Part shown: positions 1 through 10,605 of the stretch, piece by piece
How positions within the stretch are numbered: position 1 is the stretch's first letter
Layout: the number at the start of each line of letters is the position of its first letter
The notes under the pieces: model-generated
The model's database searches: none
What the model saw: the letters and a program-made list of their open reading frames with translations, nothing else
Told to the model about the DNA's origin: nothing
Assembly (NCBI GenBank): GCA_001801105.1
Contig: MGWS01000018.1
Coordinates: 174,813 to 238,812, forward strand
DNA: 64,000 nt
Source of the DNA: Gallionellales bacterium GWA2_60_18
GTDB taxonomy: Bacteria > Pseudomonadota > Gammaproteobacteria > Burkholderiales > Gallionellaceae
Direction: 5' to 3'
Program-made: the position numbers and the translations under genes

Positions 1-1
1 C

Positions 2-373
2 GCGGCGATCTCGGGCGCGGGGCTGGCCTTCTTGTGGTTCAACGCCTATCCGGCGGAAGTGTTCATGGGAGATGTCGGCGCGCTGGCGCTGGGTGCGGCG
101 CTGGGCGCGGTAGCGGTGATCGTCCGGCAGGAGCTGGTGCTGTTCATCATGGGCGGCGTGTTCGTGGTCGAGGCGGTATCGGTGATGTTGCAGGTGTCCT
201 GGTTCAAATACACCAAGCGTCGCTACGGCACCGGCCAGCGCATCCTGCTGATGGCGCCGCTGCACCATCACTTCGAACAGAAGGGCTGGAAGGAAACGCA
301 GGTGGTGGTGCGGTTCTGGATCATCACCATGATGCTGGTGTTGATCGGGTTGGCGACGTTGAAGTTGAGATAA
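2..373 (+). CDS. mraY: Phospho-N-acetylmuramoyl-pentapeptide transferase, C-terminal part
   Basis: The first membrane step of peptidoglycan synthesis: transfers phospho-MurNAc-pentapeptide from UDP to undecaprenyl phosphate, giving lipid I at the inner membrane. The gene is cut by the window edge; the frame is open from base 2 and about 123 C-terminal residues remain. The conserved segments [18 protein letters not shown] (with the family's catalytic-loop Asp) and [12 protein letters not shown] are both present, followed by a last hydrophobic helix. It sits directly upstream of murD, the usual dcw order. Identification is secure; the missing N-terminus is only the window edge, not a truncation. 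Confidence 0.95.
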   Translation, partial: AAISGAGLAFLWFNAYPAEVFMGDVGALALGAALGAVAVIVRQELVLFIMGGVFVVEAVSVMLQVSWFKYTKRRYGTGQRILLMAPLHHHFEQKGWKETQVVVRFWIITMMLVLIGLATLKLR

Positions 374-377
374 AGCA

Positions 378-450
378 GTCGTTAGACGTTAGTCGCTAGT
401 TAGAAACCGCCGCGTAGCGGCGACAAAACCAACTAATGACTAACGACTGG
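378..450. repeat. Imperfect inverted repeat between mraY and murD
   Basis: Left arm (378-403) is built from the unit GTCGTTAGACGTTAGTC. The right arm (431-450) reads, on the other strand, as CAGTCGTTAG followed by TCATTAGTT. Between them is a perfect 6-bp hairpin (408-413 with 417-422, loop GTA). The element fills the whole gap between mraY and murD and ends just before the murD Shine-Dalgarno sequence. A related 17-mer lies inside murD. It looks like a REP-type intergenic repeat; a terminator role is unlikely because no T-run follows. Confidence 0.7.
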
Positions 451-465
451 TTCCAAGGAGATGCA

Positions 466-1896
466 TTGAACAAGTGGGCTGACAAATCGGTTTTGATCCT
501 CGGTCTCGGTGAGACCGGGTTGTCGCTCGCGCGCTGGTTGAGCGCGCAGGGCGCGCGCGTGCGCGTCGCCGACAGCCGCACCGAACCGACCGGTATCGCC
601 ACCCTGCGCAGCGAACTGCCGCAGGCCGAGGTGTATTGCGGCGCGTTCGACGACAGTCTGCTGCAAGGTGTGGAGCTCATCGCCATCAGTCCCGGTGTGC
701 CGCTGGCCGACCCGTTTGTGCAGCGCGCTATCGCGCGCGGAATCCCCGTCGTCGGTGACATCGAACTTTTCACGCAGCAACTCACAATTTCCGACTTACG
801 TCTTACGACCAAGATTCTCGCCATCACCGGGTCGAACGGCAAGACCACGGTCACCGCGATGGTCGAGCATCTGTGCCGTGCCGCGGGCAAGGATGCGGTG
901 GCAGCGGGCAACATCTCACCGGCGGTGCTGGATGCAGTGCTGGCGCGCGGCGCGCGGCAACCCGAGATATGGGTGCTGGAGCTGTCCAGCTTCCAGCTGG
1001 AAACGACTTCCAGCCTGAACGCCGATGCCGCGACGGTGCTGAACGTCAGCGAGGATCATCTCGACCGCTATGCAGGCATGGACGCATACGCGGCGGCCAA
1101 GGCGCGCATCTTCACCGGCAATGGTGTGCAGGTGCTGAACCGCGACGATGCGCGCAGCATGGGCATGGCTCAGCCGGGACGCAAGCTGGTGACGTTCGGA
1201 CTGACACCTCCCGGTCTGCCGATCTCGGCAGAGTGGGCCGGTGTCGAACATGACCTGAACGAGACCACCGGAGATTTCGGCATCGAGCGCCATGCTGGTG
1301 CGATCTGGCTGGTGCAGGGCAGCGAGAGATTGCTGAAGACCGAAGAGCTGCAGGTGAGCGGATTGCACAATGCCGCCAATGCGTTGTCCGCGCTGGCGCT
1401 GTGCCGTGCGATCGGCTTACCGATGCATAAGCTGATCGCCGGGTTGCGCAGCTTCAAGGGTTTGCCGCATCGCGTGGAAAAGATCGCCGAAGTGGATGAG
1501 GTCGTCTATTACGACGACTCCAAGGGCACCAACGTCGGCGCGACCGTGGCCGCGCTGCAAGGGCTGGGGCGCAAGGCGGTGCTTATCGCGGGCGGCGAAG
1601 GCAAGGGGCAGGATTTCACGCCGCTGCAAGATGCCGTGGCGCAGTATGCGCGCGCGGTCGTGCTGATCGGGCGCGATGCGCCGCTGATCGAGGCGGCCAT
1701 CGCGGGTTGCGGCAAGCCGCTGCTGAGGGCGCGCGACATGGACGAGGCAGTGCGCATCGCCGCAGCGAGCGCGCAGCCCGGCGATGCGGTGCTGCTGTCG
1801 CCGGCCTGCGCCAGCTTCGACATGTTCCGCAATTACGCGCATCGCGCCGAAGCCTTCGTCGCGGCGGTCGATGCCTTGCACAAGGAGCGTGTCTGA
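466..1896 (+). CDS. murD: UDP-N-acetylmuramoyl-L-alanine--D-glutamate ligase
   Basis: Cytoplasmic Mur ligase that adds D-glutamate to UDP-MurNAc-L-Ala using ATP. Seen: N-terminal UDP-binding Rossmann motif [16 protein letters not shown], the ATP loop GSNGKTT, the central [10 protein letters not shown] and the C-terminal [12 protein letters not shown] place the start at the TTG at 466 because AAGGAG lies 5 bases upstream; an in-frame ATG at 436 lies inside the preceding inverted repeat and has no ribosome binding site. The linker before the ATP loop (residues [11 protein letters not shown]) is encoded partly by a 17-bp repeat matching the upstream intergenic repeat. The stop overlaps the ftsW start by one base. 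Confidence 0.95.
   Translation: MNKWADKSVLILGLGETGLSLARWLSAQGARVRVADSRTEPTGIATLRSELPQAEVYCGAFDDSLLQGVELIAISPGVPLADPFVQRAIARGIPVVGDIELFTQQLTISDLRLTTKILAITGSNGKTTVTAMVEHLCRAAGKDAVAAGNISPAVLDAVLARGARQPEIWVLELSSFQLETTSSLNADAATVLNVSEDHLDRYAGMDAYAAAKARIFTGNGVQVLNRDDARSMGMAQPGRKLVTFGLTPPGLPISAEWAGVEHDLNETTGDFGIERHAGAIWLVQGSERLLKTEELQVSGLHNAANALSALALCRAIGLPMHKLIAGLRSFKGLPHRVEKIAEVDEVVYYDDSKGTNVGATVAALQGLGRKAVLIAGGEGKGQDFTPLQDAVAQYARAVVLIGRDAPLIEAAIAGCGKPLLRARDMDEAVRIAAASAQPGDAVLLSPACASFDMFRNYAHRAEAFVAAVDALHKERV
793..809 (-). repeat. 17-bp intergenic-repeat unit inside murD
   Basis: Read on the minus strand this is GTCGTAAGACGTAAGTC, which matches the intergenic unit at 378-394 at 15 of 17 positions. 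It lies in frame in murD, in the linker between the UDP-binding domain and the ATP loop, and contributes to the peptide SDLRLTTK. It may be a domesticated repeat or a coincidence; the match is short. Confidence 0.45.
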
Positions 1897-3059
1897 TGGT
1901 CGCGCTGGTCAGGACCCATACCCGCCCGCCGCAGGCGCAATTCGACGAATTGCTGCTGTGGGCGCTGGCCGGCCTGCTCGCGCTCGGGCTGGTGATGGTG
2001 TATTCCGCCTCAATCGCCACGGCGGAGGCGGGCCGGTTCACTGGCTACCAGCCGGGCTATTACCTGATGCGCCACGGCATCTTCATCGCCGTGGGGTTGC
2101 TGGCCGGCGTGACCGCCTTCCAGGTGCCGGTGCAGGTGTGGCAGTCCTATGCGCCCTGGCTGTTCATGTTCGGCGTGCTGTTGCTGCTGCTGGTGCTGAT
2201 CCCCGGCATCGGGCGCGAAGTCAACGGCAGCCGCCGCTGGCTGTCGCTGTTCGTCATCAACCTGCAACCCTCCGAACTGATGAAACTGTTCGCGGTGATG
2301 TACGCCGCCGATTACACGGTGCGCAAGGGCGGGGTCGGCGAATCGTTCAGCCAGGCCTTCCTGCCGATGTTCGCGGTGATGGCGCTGGTCGGCAGCCTGC
2401 TGCTGCTCGAACCGGATATGGGCGCGTTCGTGGTGATCTGCGCCATCGCCATGGGGACGCTGTGGCTGGGCGGCTTCAACCTCAAGGTGTTCGCCATGCT
2501 GAGTGTGGCGCTGCCGCTGGCGTTCGCCGCGCTGATCCTGTCCTCGCCCTACCGCATGCAGCGCGTCATCGGCTTCATGGACCCGTGGTCCGATCCGTTC
2601 GGCAAGGGCTACCAGTTGAGCCATGCGCTGATCGCGTTCGGGCGCGGCGAGTGGTTCGGCGTGGGGCTGGGCGCCAGCGTGGAGAAGCTGTTCTACCTGC
2701 CGGAGGCGCATACCGACTTCCTGATGGCGGTGATCGCCGAGGAACTCGGGCTGGCCGGCGTCGCGGCGGTGATCGTGCTGTTTGCGCTATTCGTGATCCG
2801 CGCCTTCCAGATCGGGCGCCATGCGGCGTTCCTCGAACGCAGTTACTCGGCGCTGGTCGCGCAGGGCATCGGCGTGTGGCTCGGGGTGCAGGCGATGATC
2901 AACATCGGCGTGAACATGGGCGTGCTGCCGACCAAGGGGCTGACCCTGCCGTTCCTGAGCTTCGGCGGCAGCGGCGTGGTGGTGAACTGCATCGCGGCGG
3001 CGGTGCTGTTGCGGGTCGATTACGAGAACAGGCGTGTCGCGCGGGGGTTGCCGGTATGA
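1896..3059 (+). CDS. ftsW: Peptidoglycan glycosyltransferase FtsW (SEDS family)
   Basis: Septal SEDS glycosyltransferase that polymerises lipid II together with its cognate class B PBP; integral inner-membrane protein of 387 residues with about ten hydrophobic helices. Family signatures seen: [20 protein letters not shown], the loop [19 protein letters not shown], and the C-terminal [14 protein letters not shown]. The ATG at 1896 overlaps the murD stop (TGATG), so translation is probably coupled. A longer in-frame extension upstream exists but reads antisense-style GC-rich sequence inside murD and is not credible as coding. The end overlaps murG by ATGA. Confidence 0.95.
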   Translation: MVALVRTHTRPPQAQFDELLLWALAGLLALGLVMVYSASIATAEAGRFTGYQPGYYLMRHGIFIAVGLLAGVTAFQVPVQVWQSYAPWLFMFGVLLLLLVLIPGIGREVNGSRRWLSLFVINLQPSELMKLFAVMYAADYTVRKGGVGESFSQAFLPMFAVMALVGSLLLLEPDMGAFVVICAIAMGTLWLGGFNLKVFAMLSVALPLAFAALILSSPYRMQRVIGFMDPWSDPFGKGYQLSHALIAFGRGEWFGVGLGASVEKLFYLPEAHTDFLMAVIAEELGLAGVAAVIVLFALFVIRAFQIGRHAAFLERSYSALVAQGIGVWLGVQAMINIGVNMGVLPTKGLTLPFLSFGGSGVVVNCIAAAVLLRVDYENRRVARGLPV

Positions 3060-4123
3060 GCGGACGTTCGATCCTGATCATGGCAGGCGGCACCGGCGGA
3101 CACATCATGCCGGGGCTGGCGGTCGCCGAGGTGCTGCGCGAACAGGGCTGGCGCGTGGTGTGGCTGGGCGTGCCGGGCAGCATGGAGGCGGAGCTGGTGC
3201 CGAAACACGGTTACGAGATGGCTTGGGTGAACTTCTCCGGCCTGCGCGGCAAGGGGCTTGTGCGCAAGCTGCTGCTGCCACTCACGCTGTTGCGCGCGTT
3301 CGCGCAGAGCATGGCGGCGTTGCTGCGCCACCGCCCCGATGTGGTGCTGGGCATGGGCGGCTACATCACCTTCCCCGGCGGGATGATGGCCTCGCTGCTC
3401 AATCGCCCGCTGGTGATTCACGAGCAGAACTCCATCGCCGGGCTGAGTAACAAGGTGCTGGCGCATCTGGCGAAGAGGGTATTGAGCGGTTTTCCGGATG
3501 TGCTGAAGGGCGCGCAGTGGTGCGGCAATCCGGTGCGCGCGGAGATCGCGGCCCTGCCGGAACCCGCGCAGCGTTATGCCGGGCGCAGCGGCAGGCTGAA
3601 CCTGCTGGTGGTGGGCGGCAGTCTGGGTGCCAAGGCGCTCAACGAGGCGCTGCCGCAAGCGCTGGCGCAGCTGCCGGAAGAGTCTTGCCCGCAGGTGATT
3701 CACCAGACCGGCAAGCAGCATTTCGAGGCGGTACAGGAGCTGTACCGGCAAGCCGGGGTGCAGGCCGATATTCGTCCCTTCCTCGACGATATGGCGGGCT
3801 GCTATGCGAACGCCGACGTGGTGATCTGCCGCGCCGGCGCGCTGACCGTGGCGGAACTCGCGGCGGCGGGCGTGGCCAGCGTGCTGGTGCCGTTCCCGTT
3901 CGCGGTGGACGACCACCAGACGCACAACGCGCGCTTCCTGTCGGAGCACGGCGCGGCGGTGCTGCTGCCGCAGAACGAATTGAGCGCGCAGAAGCTGGCG
4001 CAGCTGCTGGGCGGGTTCACCCGCGAAAAATTGTCGGCGATGGCGCAGGCCGCGCGCGCGCTGGCCAAGCCGGATGCGGCACAACAAGTCGCGCAAGTTT
4101 GCGCGGAACTGGCTGAGATATGA
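3056..4123 (+). CDS. murG: UDP-GlcNAc:lipid I N-acetylglucosaminyltransferase
   Basis: Peripheral inner-membrane GT-B glycosyltransferase that converts lipid I to lipid II. 355 residues, normal length. The N-terminal glycine-rich loop GGTGGH is at residues 11-16, followed by [11 protein letters not shown] and HEQNSIAG; the C-terminal domain has [11 protein letters not shown] and the nucleotide-sugar site around [15 protein letters not shown]. The ATG at 3056 overlaps the ftsW stop as ATGA and its own stop overlaps murC in the same way. An open frame continues far upstream through ftsW, but homology begins at [12 protein letters not shown]. Confidence 0.95.
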   Translation: MSGRSILIMAGGTGGHIMPGLAVAEVLREQGWRVVWLGVPGSMEAELVPKHGYEMAWVNFSGLRGKGLVRKLLLPLTLLRAFAQSMAALLRHRPDVVLGMGGYITFPGGMMASLLNRPLVIHEQNSIAGLSNKVLAHLAKRVLSGFPDVLKGAQWCGNPVRAEIAALPEPAQRYAGRSGRLNLLVVGGSLGAKALNEALPQALAQLPEESCPQVIHQTGKQHFEAVQELYRQAGVQADIRPFLDDMAGCYANADVVICRAGALTVAELAAAGVASVLVPFPFAVDDHQTHNARFLSEHGAAVLLPQNELSAQKLAQLLGGFTREKLSAMAQAARALAKPDAAQQVAQVCAELAEI

Positions 4124-5523
4124 AACATAAAGTCAAAAACATCCATTTCGTCGGTATCGGCGGTTCCGGCATGAACGGCATCGCCGAGGTGCTGCTCAAC
4201 CTCGGTTTCCAGGTGAGCGGCTCCGACCTCGGCGAGAACACCGCCACGCACCGCCTGCGCGAACTCGGCGCGACGGTGCATCTCGGCCATGCCGCCGAGC
4301 ATCTCGGCAAGGTCGATGCGGTGGTGGTCTCGACCGCCGTCGCGCAGGACAATCCGGAAGTGGTCGCAGCGCGCGAGCGCCGCATCCCGGTGGTGCCGCG
4401 CGCGATGATGCTGGCGGAGCTGATGCGGCTGCGCCAGGGCATCGCCATCGCCGGCACGCACGGCAAGACCACCACCACTTCGCTGGTCTCCAGCATCCTC
4501 GCCAAAGGCGGTTTCGACCCGACCTTCGTGATCGGCGGCAAGCTCAACAGCAGCGGCACCAACGCGAAACTGGGTACCGGCGAGTTCATCGTGGCGGAAG
4601 CCGACGAGTCCGATGCCTCGTTCCTCTACCTGCAACCGATACTCGCGGTGATCACCAACATCGATGCCGACCACATGGAGACCTACGGCCACGACTTCGG
4701 CCGGCTCAAGCAGGCATTCGTGGATTTCGTCGAGCACCTGCCGTTCTACGGCATGGCGATACTGTGTTCGGACGATGCCAACGTGCGCGAGATCATGCCG
4801 CGCATCACCAAGCCGGTGTGCACCTACGGCCTGAACGAGGGCGCGATGATCCGCGCGGTGAACGTGCGCCACGAGCACGGGCGCATGTGTTTCACCGCCG
4901 AGTGCCGCCAGAACGGCACGCCGAAAGACCTGGACATCACGCTCAACCTGGCCGGGATGCACAACGTGCTGAACGCGCTGGCCGCCATTGCCGTCGCGCT
5001 GGAGGTGTGTGTGCCGGATGACGCCATCGTCGCGGCGCTGGCCGAGTTCCAGGGCGTGGGGCGGCGCTTCCAGCGCTACGGCGAGATCGCGTTGCCGGGC
5101 GGAGGCAAGTTCACCTTGATCGACGACTACGGCCATCATCCGGCCGAGATGGCGGCGACGCTGGCGGCGGCGCGTGGCGCCTTTCCCGGCAGGCGGCTGG
5201 TGCTGGCGTTCCAGCCGCATCGCTACACGCGCACGCGCGACCTGTTCGAGGACTTCGTCAACGTGTTATGCAGCGTGGATGCGCTGGTGCTGACCGAGGT
5301 ATACGCGGCGGGCGAACCGCCCATCGTCGCGGCGGACGGGCGCGCGCTAATGCACGCGCTGCGCGTGGCGGGACAGAACGAGGCGGTGTTCGTCGAGCGG
5401 GCCGGCGACATGCCGCAGGCCGTCATGCAGATGGCGCGCGATGGCGATGTGGTCATCACCATGGGCGCCGGCACGATCGGCAGCGTGCCGGGCATGCTGG
5501 CGCAAATGAACGGCAAACCATGA
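4120..5523 (+). CDS. murC: UDP-N-acetylmuramate--L-alanine ligase
   Basis: First Mur ligase of the cytoplasmic pathway; ATP-dependent addition of L-alanine to UDP-MurNAc. 467 residues. Domain 1 begins with [20 protein letters not shown]; the ATP-binding loop is [20 protein letters not shown] and [11 protein letters not shown] mark the central and C-terminal domains. It overlaps murG upstream and murB downstream by four bases each. Nothing is unusual in length or motifs. Confidence 0.96.
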   Translation: MKHKVKNIHFVGIGGSGMNGIAEVLLNLGFQVSGSDLGENTATHRLRELGATVHLGHAAEHLGKVDAVVVSTAVAQDNPEVVAARERRIPVVPRAMMLAELMRLRQGIAIAGTHGKTTTTSLVSSILAKGGFDPTFVIGGKLNSSGTNAKLGTGEFIVAEADESDASFLYLQPILAVITNIDADHMETYGHDFGRLKQAFVDFVEHLPFYGMAILCSDDANVREIMPRITKPVCTYGLNEGAMIRAVNVRHEHGRMCFTAECRQNGTPKDLDITLNLAGMHNVLNALAAIAVALEVCVPDDAIVAALAEFQGVGRRFQRYGEIALPGGGKFTLIDDYGHHPAEMAATLAAARGAFPGRRLVLAFQPHRYTRTRDLFEDFVNVLCSVDALVLTEVYAAGEPPIVAADGRALMHALRVAGQNEAVFVERAGDMPQAVMQMARDGDVVITMGAGTIGSVPGMLAQMNGKP

Positions 5524-6437
5524 ATATGACTGAACCGGAAAAATTCATCGTCAAAGGGCTGCGCGGAGAGCTGCTCCATGACGTGCCGATGAGCAGGCAC
5601 ACCAGCTGGCGTGCAGGCGGTCATGCCGAGCACGCCTATCGCCCCGCCGACCTCGCCGACCTGCAGGCGTTCCTGCGCGACCTGCCGCAGGACGAGCCGC
5701 TGTATGCGGTGGGTTTGGGCAGCAACCTGCTGGTGCGCGACGGCGGGCTGCGCGGCACGGTGCTGCTGTTGCACGGCGCACTGGGTGAATTGCGTCTCGA
5801 AGCGGACGGTAACGTCTATGCCGAAGCCGGCGTGGCGGGCGCCAAACTAGCGCGCTTCGCAGCAGCAAATGACCTGCGCGGCGCCGAGTTCTTCGCCGGC
5901 ATCCCCGGCACGCTGGGCGGCATGCTGGCGATGAACGCAGGCTGCCACGGCAGCGAGACCTGGCAGAAGGTATTGCGCGTGCAGGTGCTGACGCGCTGCG
6001 GCGAGTTGGTCGAGCGCACGCCGCAGGACTATGAAATTGGATATCGCCATGTGGTGTTGCGCGAAGCATCGGAAGAATTTTTCGTTTCCGCAACACTGAA
6101 GTTCGAAGTGGGTGACGGCGCGGTGGCGCGGCAGGAGGCCAGGGTGCTGCTGGACAAGCGCAGCGCCAGCCAGCCGCTCGAGCTGCCGAATGCGGGGTCG
6201 GTGTTCCGCAACCCGCCGGGCGGCCACGCCGCAAAGCTGATCGAGGGTTGCGGGCTGAAGGGCAGGCGCATCGGCGGCGCGCAGGTATCGGAGAAACACG
6301 CCAACTTCATCGTCAACACCGGCGATGCGACGGCGGCGGATATCGAGGATCTGATCAACGAGGTCCGGGAAACGGTGCGTCAGCAGACCGGCATCGACTT
6401 GCAACCGGAAGTAAGAATTATCGGTGAGTACAAATGA
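5520..6437 (+). CDS. murB: UDP-N-acetylenolpyruvoylglucosamine reductase
   Basis: FAD and NADPH-dependent reductase that makes UDP-MurNAc from the enolpyruvyl intermediate. 305 residues, start ATG overlapping the murC stop (ATGA). Seen: FAD-binding [32 protein letters not shown], and the substrate-side [20 protein letters not shown]. The length and lack of the long insertion fit short MurB enzymes. The stop overlaps ddl. An in-frame extension upstream into murC was rejected because it has no homologous content. Confidence 0.94.
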   Translation: MNMTEPEKFIVKGLRGELLHDVPMSRHTSWRAGGHAEHAYRPADLADLQAFLRDLPQDEPLYAVGLGSNLLVRDGGLRGTVLLLHGALGELRLEADGNVYAEAGVAGAKLARFAAANDLRGAEFFAGIPGTLGGMLAMNAGCHGSETWQKVLRVQVLTRCGELVERTPQDYEIGYRHVVLREASEEFFVSATLKFEVGDGAVARQEARVLLDKRSASQPLELPNAGSVFRNPPGGHAAKLIEGCGLKGRRIGGAQVSEKHANFIVNTGDATAADIEDLINEVRETVRQQTGIDLQPEVRIIGEYK

Positions 6438-7354
6438 TGGATCCTGAATCTTTAGGCAAGGTTGCGGTGCTGTTCGGCGGTAAGTCCGCCGAGCGCGAGG
6501 TGTCGCTGAAGAGCGGCAATGCGGTGCTGGCGGCGCTGAAGCGGAGCGGCGTGGACGCGCATGCTTTCGACCCCGCGGTGGAGAACCTGCACGCACTGCG
6601 CGACGAGGGCTATGAGCGCGCGTTCATCGCGCTGCACGGGCGCTATGGCGAGGACGGTACGGTGCAGGGCGCGCTGGAGCTGCTCGGCATCCCCTACACC
6701 GGCAGCGGCGTGCTCGCTTCCGCGCTGGGCATGGACAAGTGGCGTACCAAGCTGGTGTGGCAGGCGGGCGGCCTGCCGGTACCGGAATATCTGCTGGTGG
6801 ACGAGGGCAGCGATTGGGAGGCGGTGGCGCGGCAGCTCGGCCTGCCGCTGTTCGTGAAGCCCGCCAACGAGGGCTCCAGCGTCGGCATCGGCAAAGCAAA
6901 GTCGGCAGGGCAATTGCAGGCGGCGTATCGCGAAGCGGCGAAGCACGACAGGCTGGTGATCGCGGAACGCTATATCGGCGGCGGCGAATACACCGTGGCG
7001 ATCCTGGGTGATGCGGCGTTGCCGGCGATCAAGGTCGAGCCGGCCAGCGAGTTCTACGACTACGAGGCGAAGTATCTGCGCGACGACACGCGCTATCTGT
7101 GCCCGTGCGGCCTCTCCGCCGAGCGGGAGGCGGAGATGCAGCGTCTGGCGCAGCAGGCGTTCCGCCTGATCGGCGGACAGGGCTGGGGGCGGGTGGATTT
7201 CCTGATGGATGAAGCGGGCAAGGCGTGGCTGCTGGAAGTGAATACCTCGCCGGGGATGACCGACCACAGTCTGGTGCCGATGGCGGCGCGTCAGGCGGGA
7301 ATCAGCTTCGAACAACTGGTGTTGCGCGTGCTGGAGATGACGCATGTGGGATAA
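6434..7354 (+). CDS. ddl: D-alanine--D-alanine ligase
   Basis: ATP-grasp ligase that forms D-Ala-D-Ala for the pentapeptide. 306 residues, typical of the short DdlB type found in dcw clusters. Motifs: [20 protein letters not shown] at the N-terminus, [23 protein letters not shown] (ATP-grasp), and [17 protein letters not shown] near the C-terminus with metal-binding Glu and Asn. Start is ATG 6434, in ATGATG overlapping the murB stop; the second ATG is out of frame. The end overlaps ftsQ by 11 bases. Confidence 0.95.
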   Translation: MMDPESLGKVAVLFGGKSAEREVSLKSGNAVLAALKRSGVDAHAFDPAVENLHALRDEGYERAFIALHGRYGEDGTVQGALELLGIPYTGSGVLASALGMDKWRTKLVWQAGGLPVPEYLLVDEGSDWEAVARQLGLPLFVKPANEGSSVGIGKAKSAGQLQAAYREAAKHDRLVIAERYIGGGEYTVAILGDAALPAIKVEPASEFYDYEAKYLRDDTRYLCPCGLSAEREAEMQRLAQQAFRLIGGQGWGRVDFLMDEAGKAWLLEVNTSPGMTDHSLVPMAARQAGISFEQLVLRVLEMTHVG

Positions 7355-8057
7355 CGCGCCATTGCTGCGCAACATCGCCAATGCGCTGGTTTCGGGCAGC
7401 GTGCTGGCGCTGTTGTATGGCGCGGTCCACCACACGGTGCATCGGTCCGAGACGCTGCCGTTGCGCGGGGTGCAGCTGGAGGCGGCACCGCAGCGCATCG
7501 ACACGCTGGCGCTGCGGCAAGTGCTGCGCAGCGAAGCGGGCGGCAATTTTTTCACCGTTGATATCGAACGGCTGCGGCAGTCGCTGGAAAAGCTGCCCTG
7601 GGTGCGCAGCGTCAGCATCCGGCGCGAGTTTCCGGATCGTCTCATGCTGAGCCTCGAAGAGCACCAGCCGCTGGCGCGCTGGAACCATAGTGCGCTGGTG
7701 AATACGCATGGCGAGGTGTTCGATGCCGAGAGTGCGCAGCCGCTGCCTGATTTTATCGGGCAACAGACCGGCGATGCCGGGGAGATCGCGCAACGCTACG
7801 GCGAATTCGACCGGCAGCTCGCCGCGCTGAAGCTGCGAGTGGCGCAGATCGCGTTGACGCCACGGCATGCATGGCAGCTGCGATTGAGCAACGGCATGGT
7901 GCTGGAGCTGGGGCATGAGGATATGCAGCAACGACTGGCGCGTTTCGTCACGGTATATCCGTACAGCGTCGCGATTGCGGGACAGGATACGGGGGGCGGA
8001 GATCAGGTGAAGTATGTGGATTTGCGCTATCGCAATGGTTTTGCGATCAGGGGTTAG
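7344..8057 (+). CDS. ftsQ: Cell division protein FtsQ
   Basis: Bitopic inner-membrane divisome protein that links early and late assembly through FtsB and FtsL. 237 residues: short cytoplasmic tail, one hydrophobic helix near residues 9-27 ([17 protein letters not shown]), then a POTRA-type segment ([20 protein letters not shown]) and the FtsQ domain with [20 protein letters not shown]. The gene begins inside the end of ddl, which implies translational coupling. Sequence is less conserved than its neighbours, but position and architecture are decisive. Confidence 0.93.
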   Translation: MWDNAPLLRNIANALVSGSVLALLYGAVHHTVHRSETLPLRGVQLEAAPQRIDTLALRQVLRSEAGGNFFTVDIERLRQSLEKLPWVRSVSIRREFPDRLMLSLEEHQPLARWNHSALVNTHGEVFDAESAQPLPDFIGQQTGDAGEIAQRYGEFDRQLAALKLRVAQIALTPRHAWQLRLSNGMVLELGHEDMQQRLARFVTVYPYSVAIAGQDTGGGDQVKYVDLRYRNGFAIRG

Positions 8058-8077
8058 TCGGGAGCGGAGAACGGGCG

Positions 8078-9301
8078 ATGAGTAGAAACAGGGAAAGCAA
8101 GAATCTGGTGGTCGGGCTGGATATCGGCACGTCAAAGATCGTGGCTATCGTCGGCGAGGTCAAGCCGGACGGCTCGCTGGAGGTGATCGGAATGGGCATG
8201 CACGGATCCGACGGCATGAAAAAAGGCATGGTGGTCAACATCGAGGCCACGGTGAACGCCATCCAGCGCGCGCTGGAGGAAGCCGAGCTGATGGCCGACT
8301 GCAAGATCCACGATGTCCATACCGGCATCGCCGGCAGCCATATCCGCGGCCTCAATTCGCGCGGCATGGTGAAGATCAAGGAGAAGGAAGTGGTGCAGGC
8401 CGATATCGACCGCGTGGTCGAGACCGCCAGCTCGATCAGCCTGCCTGGCGACCAGCAGATACTGCATATCCTCGAGCAGGAATTCAGCATCGACGGGCAG
8501 GATGGCATCAAGAAACCGCTGGGCATGAGCGGCATGCGCCTGGACGTGGAGGTGCACATCGTCAGCGGCGCGGTGGCTGCGGTGCAGAACATCATGAAAT
8601 GCATCCACCGCTGCGGCATGGAGGTCAACGAGTTGATCCTGCAGCCGCTGGCGTCGAGCAAGGCGGTGCTGGCCGAGGACGAGAAGGAGTTGGGCGTGTG
8701 CCTGATCGACATCGGCGGCGGCACCACCGACATCGCTGTGTTCACCGGCGGCGCGATCCGCCATACCGCGGTGATCCCGATCGCCGGCGACCAGATCACC
8801 AACGACATCGCGATGGCGCTGCGCACGCCGACGCAGGAAGCCGATGACATCAAGATCAAGCACGGCTGCGCGCTGCGCCAACTGGCCGACGACGGCATGA
8901 TCGAAGTGCCCGGCGTGGGCGAGCGCGGCCCGCGCATGCTGTCGCGCCAGACGCTGGCCGAGGTCATCGAGCCGCGCGTCGAGGAGCTGTATTCGCTGGT
9001 GCAGCAGGAGCTGCGCCGCAGCGGCTTCGAGGATCTGCTGTCCTCCGGCATCGTCATCACCGGCGGCAGCAGCGCCATGCAGGGGATGGTCGAGCTGGGC
9101 GAGGAGATATTCCACCTGCCGGTGCGACTGGGCATCCCGAAATATGTCGGCGGGCTGTCGGATGTGGTGAAGACGCCGCGCATGGCGACCGGCGTGGGAT
9201 TGTTGCTGTTTGCGCTGGAACACTATCAGCGCAATGAGGAAACGCGTGCGCAGTCGAATTCATTCAAGGATGTGCTGGCAAGGATGAAGTCATGGTTCTA
9301 G
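8078..9301 (+). CDS. ftsA: Cell division protein FtsA
   Basis: Actin-like ATPase that tethers FtsZ to the membrane. 407 residues. Phosphate-1 loop VVGLDIGTSKIVAIVGEV near residue 12, the SHS2 (1C) insertion around residues 85-160, phosphate-2 CLIDIGGGTTDIAVF, and VITGGSSAMQGM. The C-terminal tail FKDVLARMKSWF is the amphipathic membrane-targeting helix. It is separated from ftsQ by 20 bases, and from ftsZ by 52 bases. Confidence 0.96.
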   Translation: MSRNRESKNLVVGLDIGTSKIVAIVGEVKPDGSLEVIGMGMHGSDGMKKGMVVNIEATVNAIQRALEEAELMADCKIHDVHTGIAGSHIRGLNSRGMVKIKEKEVVQADIDRVVETASSISLPGDQQILHILEQEFSIDGQDGIKKPLGMSGMRLDVEVHIVSGAVAAVQNIMKCIHRCGMEVNELILQPLASSKAVLAEDEKELGVCLIDIGGGTTDIAVFTGGAIRHTAVIPIAGDQITNDIAMALRTPTQEADDIKIKHGCALRQLADDGMIEVPGVGERGPRMLSRQTLAEVIEPRVEELYSLVQQELRRSGFEDLLSSGIVITGGSSAMQGMVELGEEIFHLPVRLGIPKYVGGLSDVVKTPRMATGVGLLLFALEHYQRNEETRAQSNSFKDVLARMKSWF

Positions 9302-9353
9302 CGGTTTTTATTGTGGTTGGATTCAGGGTTGGTTTTGTAAATTTGAAAGGGGA

Positions 9354-10535
9354 ATGATGATGTCATTTGAACTATTGGAAGCTGAAACTCAGGATGCGGT
9401 GATCAAGGTGATCGGTGTGGGAGGCTGCGGCGGCAATGCAGTCGATCACATGATCGAGCAGGGGGTGCAAGGCGTCGAATTCATTGCCATCAACACCGAT
9501 GCGCAGGCGCTCAAACGCAGCAAGGCGCCTACCCAGTTGCAGATCGGCGCGAACATCACCAAGGGGCTGGGTGCGGGTGCCAAGCCGTCGGTCGGCCAGG
9601 CGGCCGCAGAAGAGGACCGCGACCGCATCAGGGAGCTGATCGTCGGCGCCAACATGGTGTTCATCACTGCCGGCATGGGCGGCGGCACCGGCACCGGTGC
9701 CGCGCCGATCGTCGCGCAGATCGCCCGCGAGCTGGATATTCTGACCGTGGCGGTGGTCACCAAGCCGTTCACCTACGAAGGCAACCGCATGCGCTTCGCC
9801 AAGGCCGGCATCGAGGCGCTGCACGAACATGTCGATTCGCTGATCATCGTGCCGAATTCCAAACTGATGGAAGTGCTGGGCTGCGATATCACGGTGCCGG
9901 AAGCGTTCAAGGCTGCCAATGGCGTGTTGCAGGGCGCGGTGGCAGGCATCGCCGAGGTGATCAACGTGCCCGGTCTGATCAACGTGGACTTCGCCGACGT
10001 GCGCACCGTGATGTCGGAGAACGGCATGGCGATGATGGGTTCGGCGATTGCCTCCGGCCCGGATCGCGCGCGCTCCGCTGCCGAGCGCGCCATTGCCAGC
10101 CCGTTGCTGGAGGACGTGGATATGTCCGGTGCGCGCGGCGTGCTGGTCAATATCACCTCCTCGAGCTGCCTGAAACTGAAGGAGATCGACGACGTGATGG
10201 AGTGCGTGCAGTTCGCCGCAGAAGAAGCGACCGTGATCGTCGGCTCGGTGTTCGACGAGATCATGGGCGACGAACTGCGCGTCACCGTGGTGGCGACCGG
10301 GCTGGGGGCTCCGCTGGCGCGCAAGCAACCCAAGCCGGAGATCGTCTATCAGAACCAGGACTATCAGCGCACTGGCACGCATGATGCGCCGATCGCCAAT
10401 TCCAACATCGACTACGCCAAACTGGAGACACCTACCGCTTTTCGCACGGGTCGCCGGGAGCAGATCGAGGCGATGGAGAAATCCGGCATGGACACGCTGG
10501 ACATCCCGTCGTTCCTGCGCAAGCAGGCGGATTGA
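9354..10535 (+). CDS. ftsZ: Cell division protein FtsZ
   Basis: Tubulin-like GTPase that forms the Z-ring. 393 residues at most. GTP-binding elements IGVGGCGGNAVDHM and the tubulin signature GGGTGTGAAPIVA are present; the C-terminal peptide LDIPSFLRKQAD is the hub for FtsA, ZipA and ZapD binding. zapD and zapA also occur in this window. The start is one of three consecutive ATG codons (9354, 9357, 9360); AAAGGGG at 9346-9352 is best spaced for the second or third. Confidence 0.96.
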   Translation: MMMSFELLEAETQDAVIKVIGVGGCGGNAVDHMIEQGVQGVEFIAINTDAQALKRSKAPTQLQIGANITKGLGAGAKPSVGQAAAEEDRDRIRELIVGANMVFITAGMGGGTGTGAAPIVAQIARELDILTVAVVTKPFTYEGNRMRFAKAGIEALHEHVDSLIIVPNSKLMEVLGCDITVPEAFKAANGVLQGAVAGIAEVINVPGLINVDFADVRTVMSENGMAMMGSAIASGPDRARSAAERAIASPLLEDVDMSGARGVLVNITSSSCLKLKEIDDVMECVQFAAEEATVIVGSVFDEIMGDELRVTVVATGLGAPLARKQPKPEIVYQNQDYQRTGTHDAPIANSNIDYAKLETPTAFRTGRREQIEAMEKSGMDTLDIPSFLRKQAD

Positions 10536-10605
10536 ATGCAGGATTCGGGATTGAGGATTGAGGGCGTGGTAAAATTACGCCGTGATTTCAGTACACAAGA
10601 CAGCG

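Noticed and set aside
1784..3055. In-frame upstream extension of murG through ftsW (a possible fused 779-residue protein)
   Set aside because: The extension is Arg/Ala-rich frame-shifted reading of ftsW; MurG homology starts at the ATG at 3056, which overlaps the ftsW stop as ATGA.
3020..4096. Minus-strand open frame of 358 codons opposite murG
   Set aside because: Antisense shadow of murG with repetitive His/Arg/Gln composition and no homologous motif.
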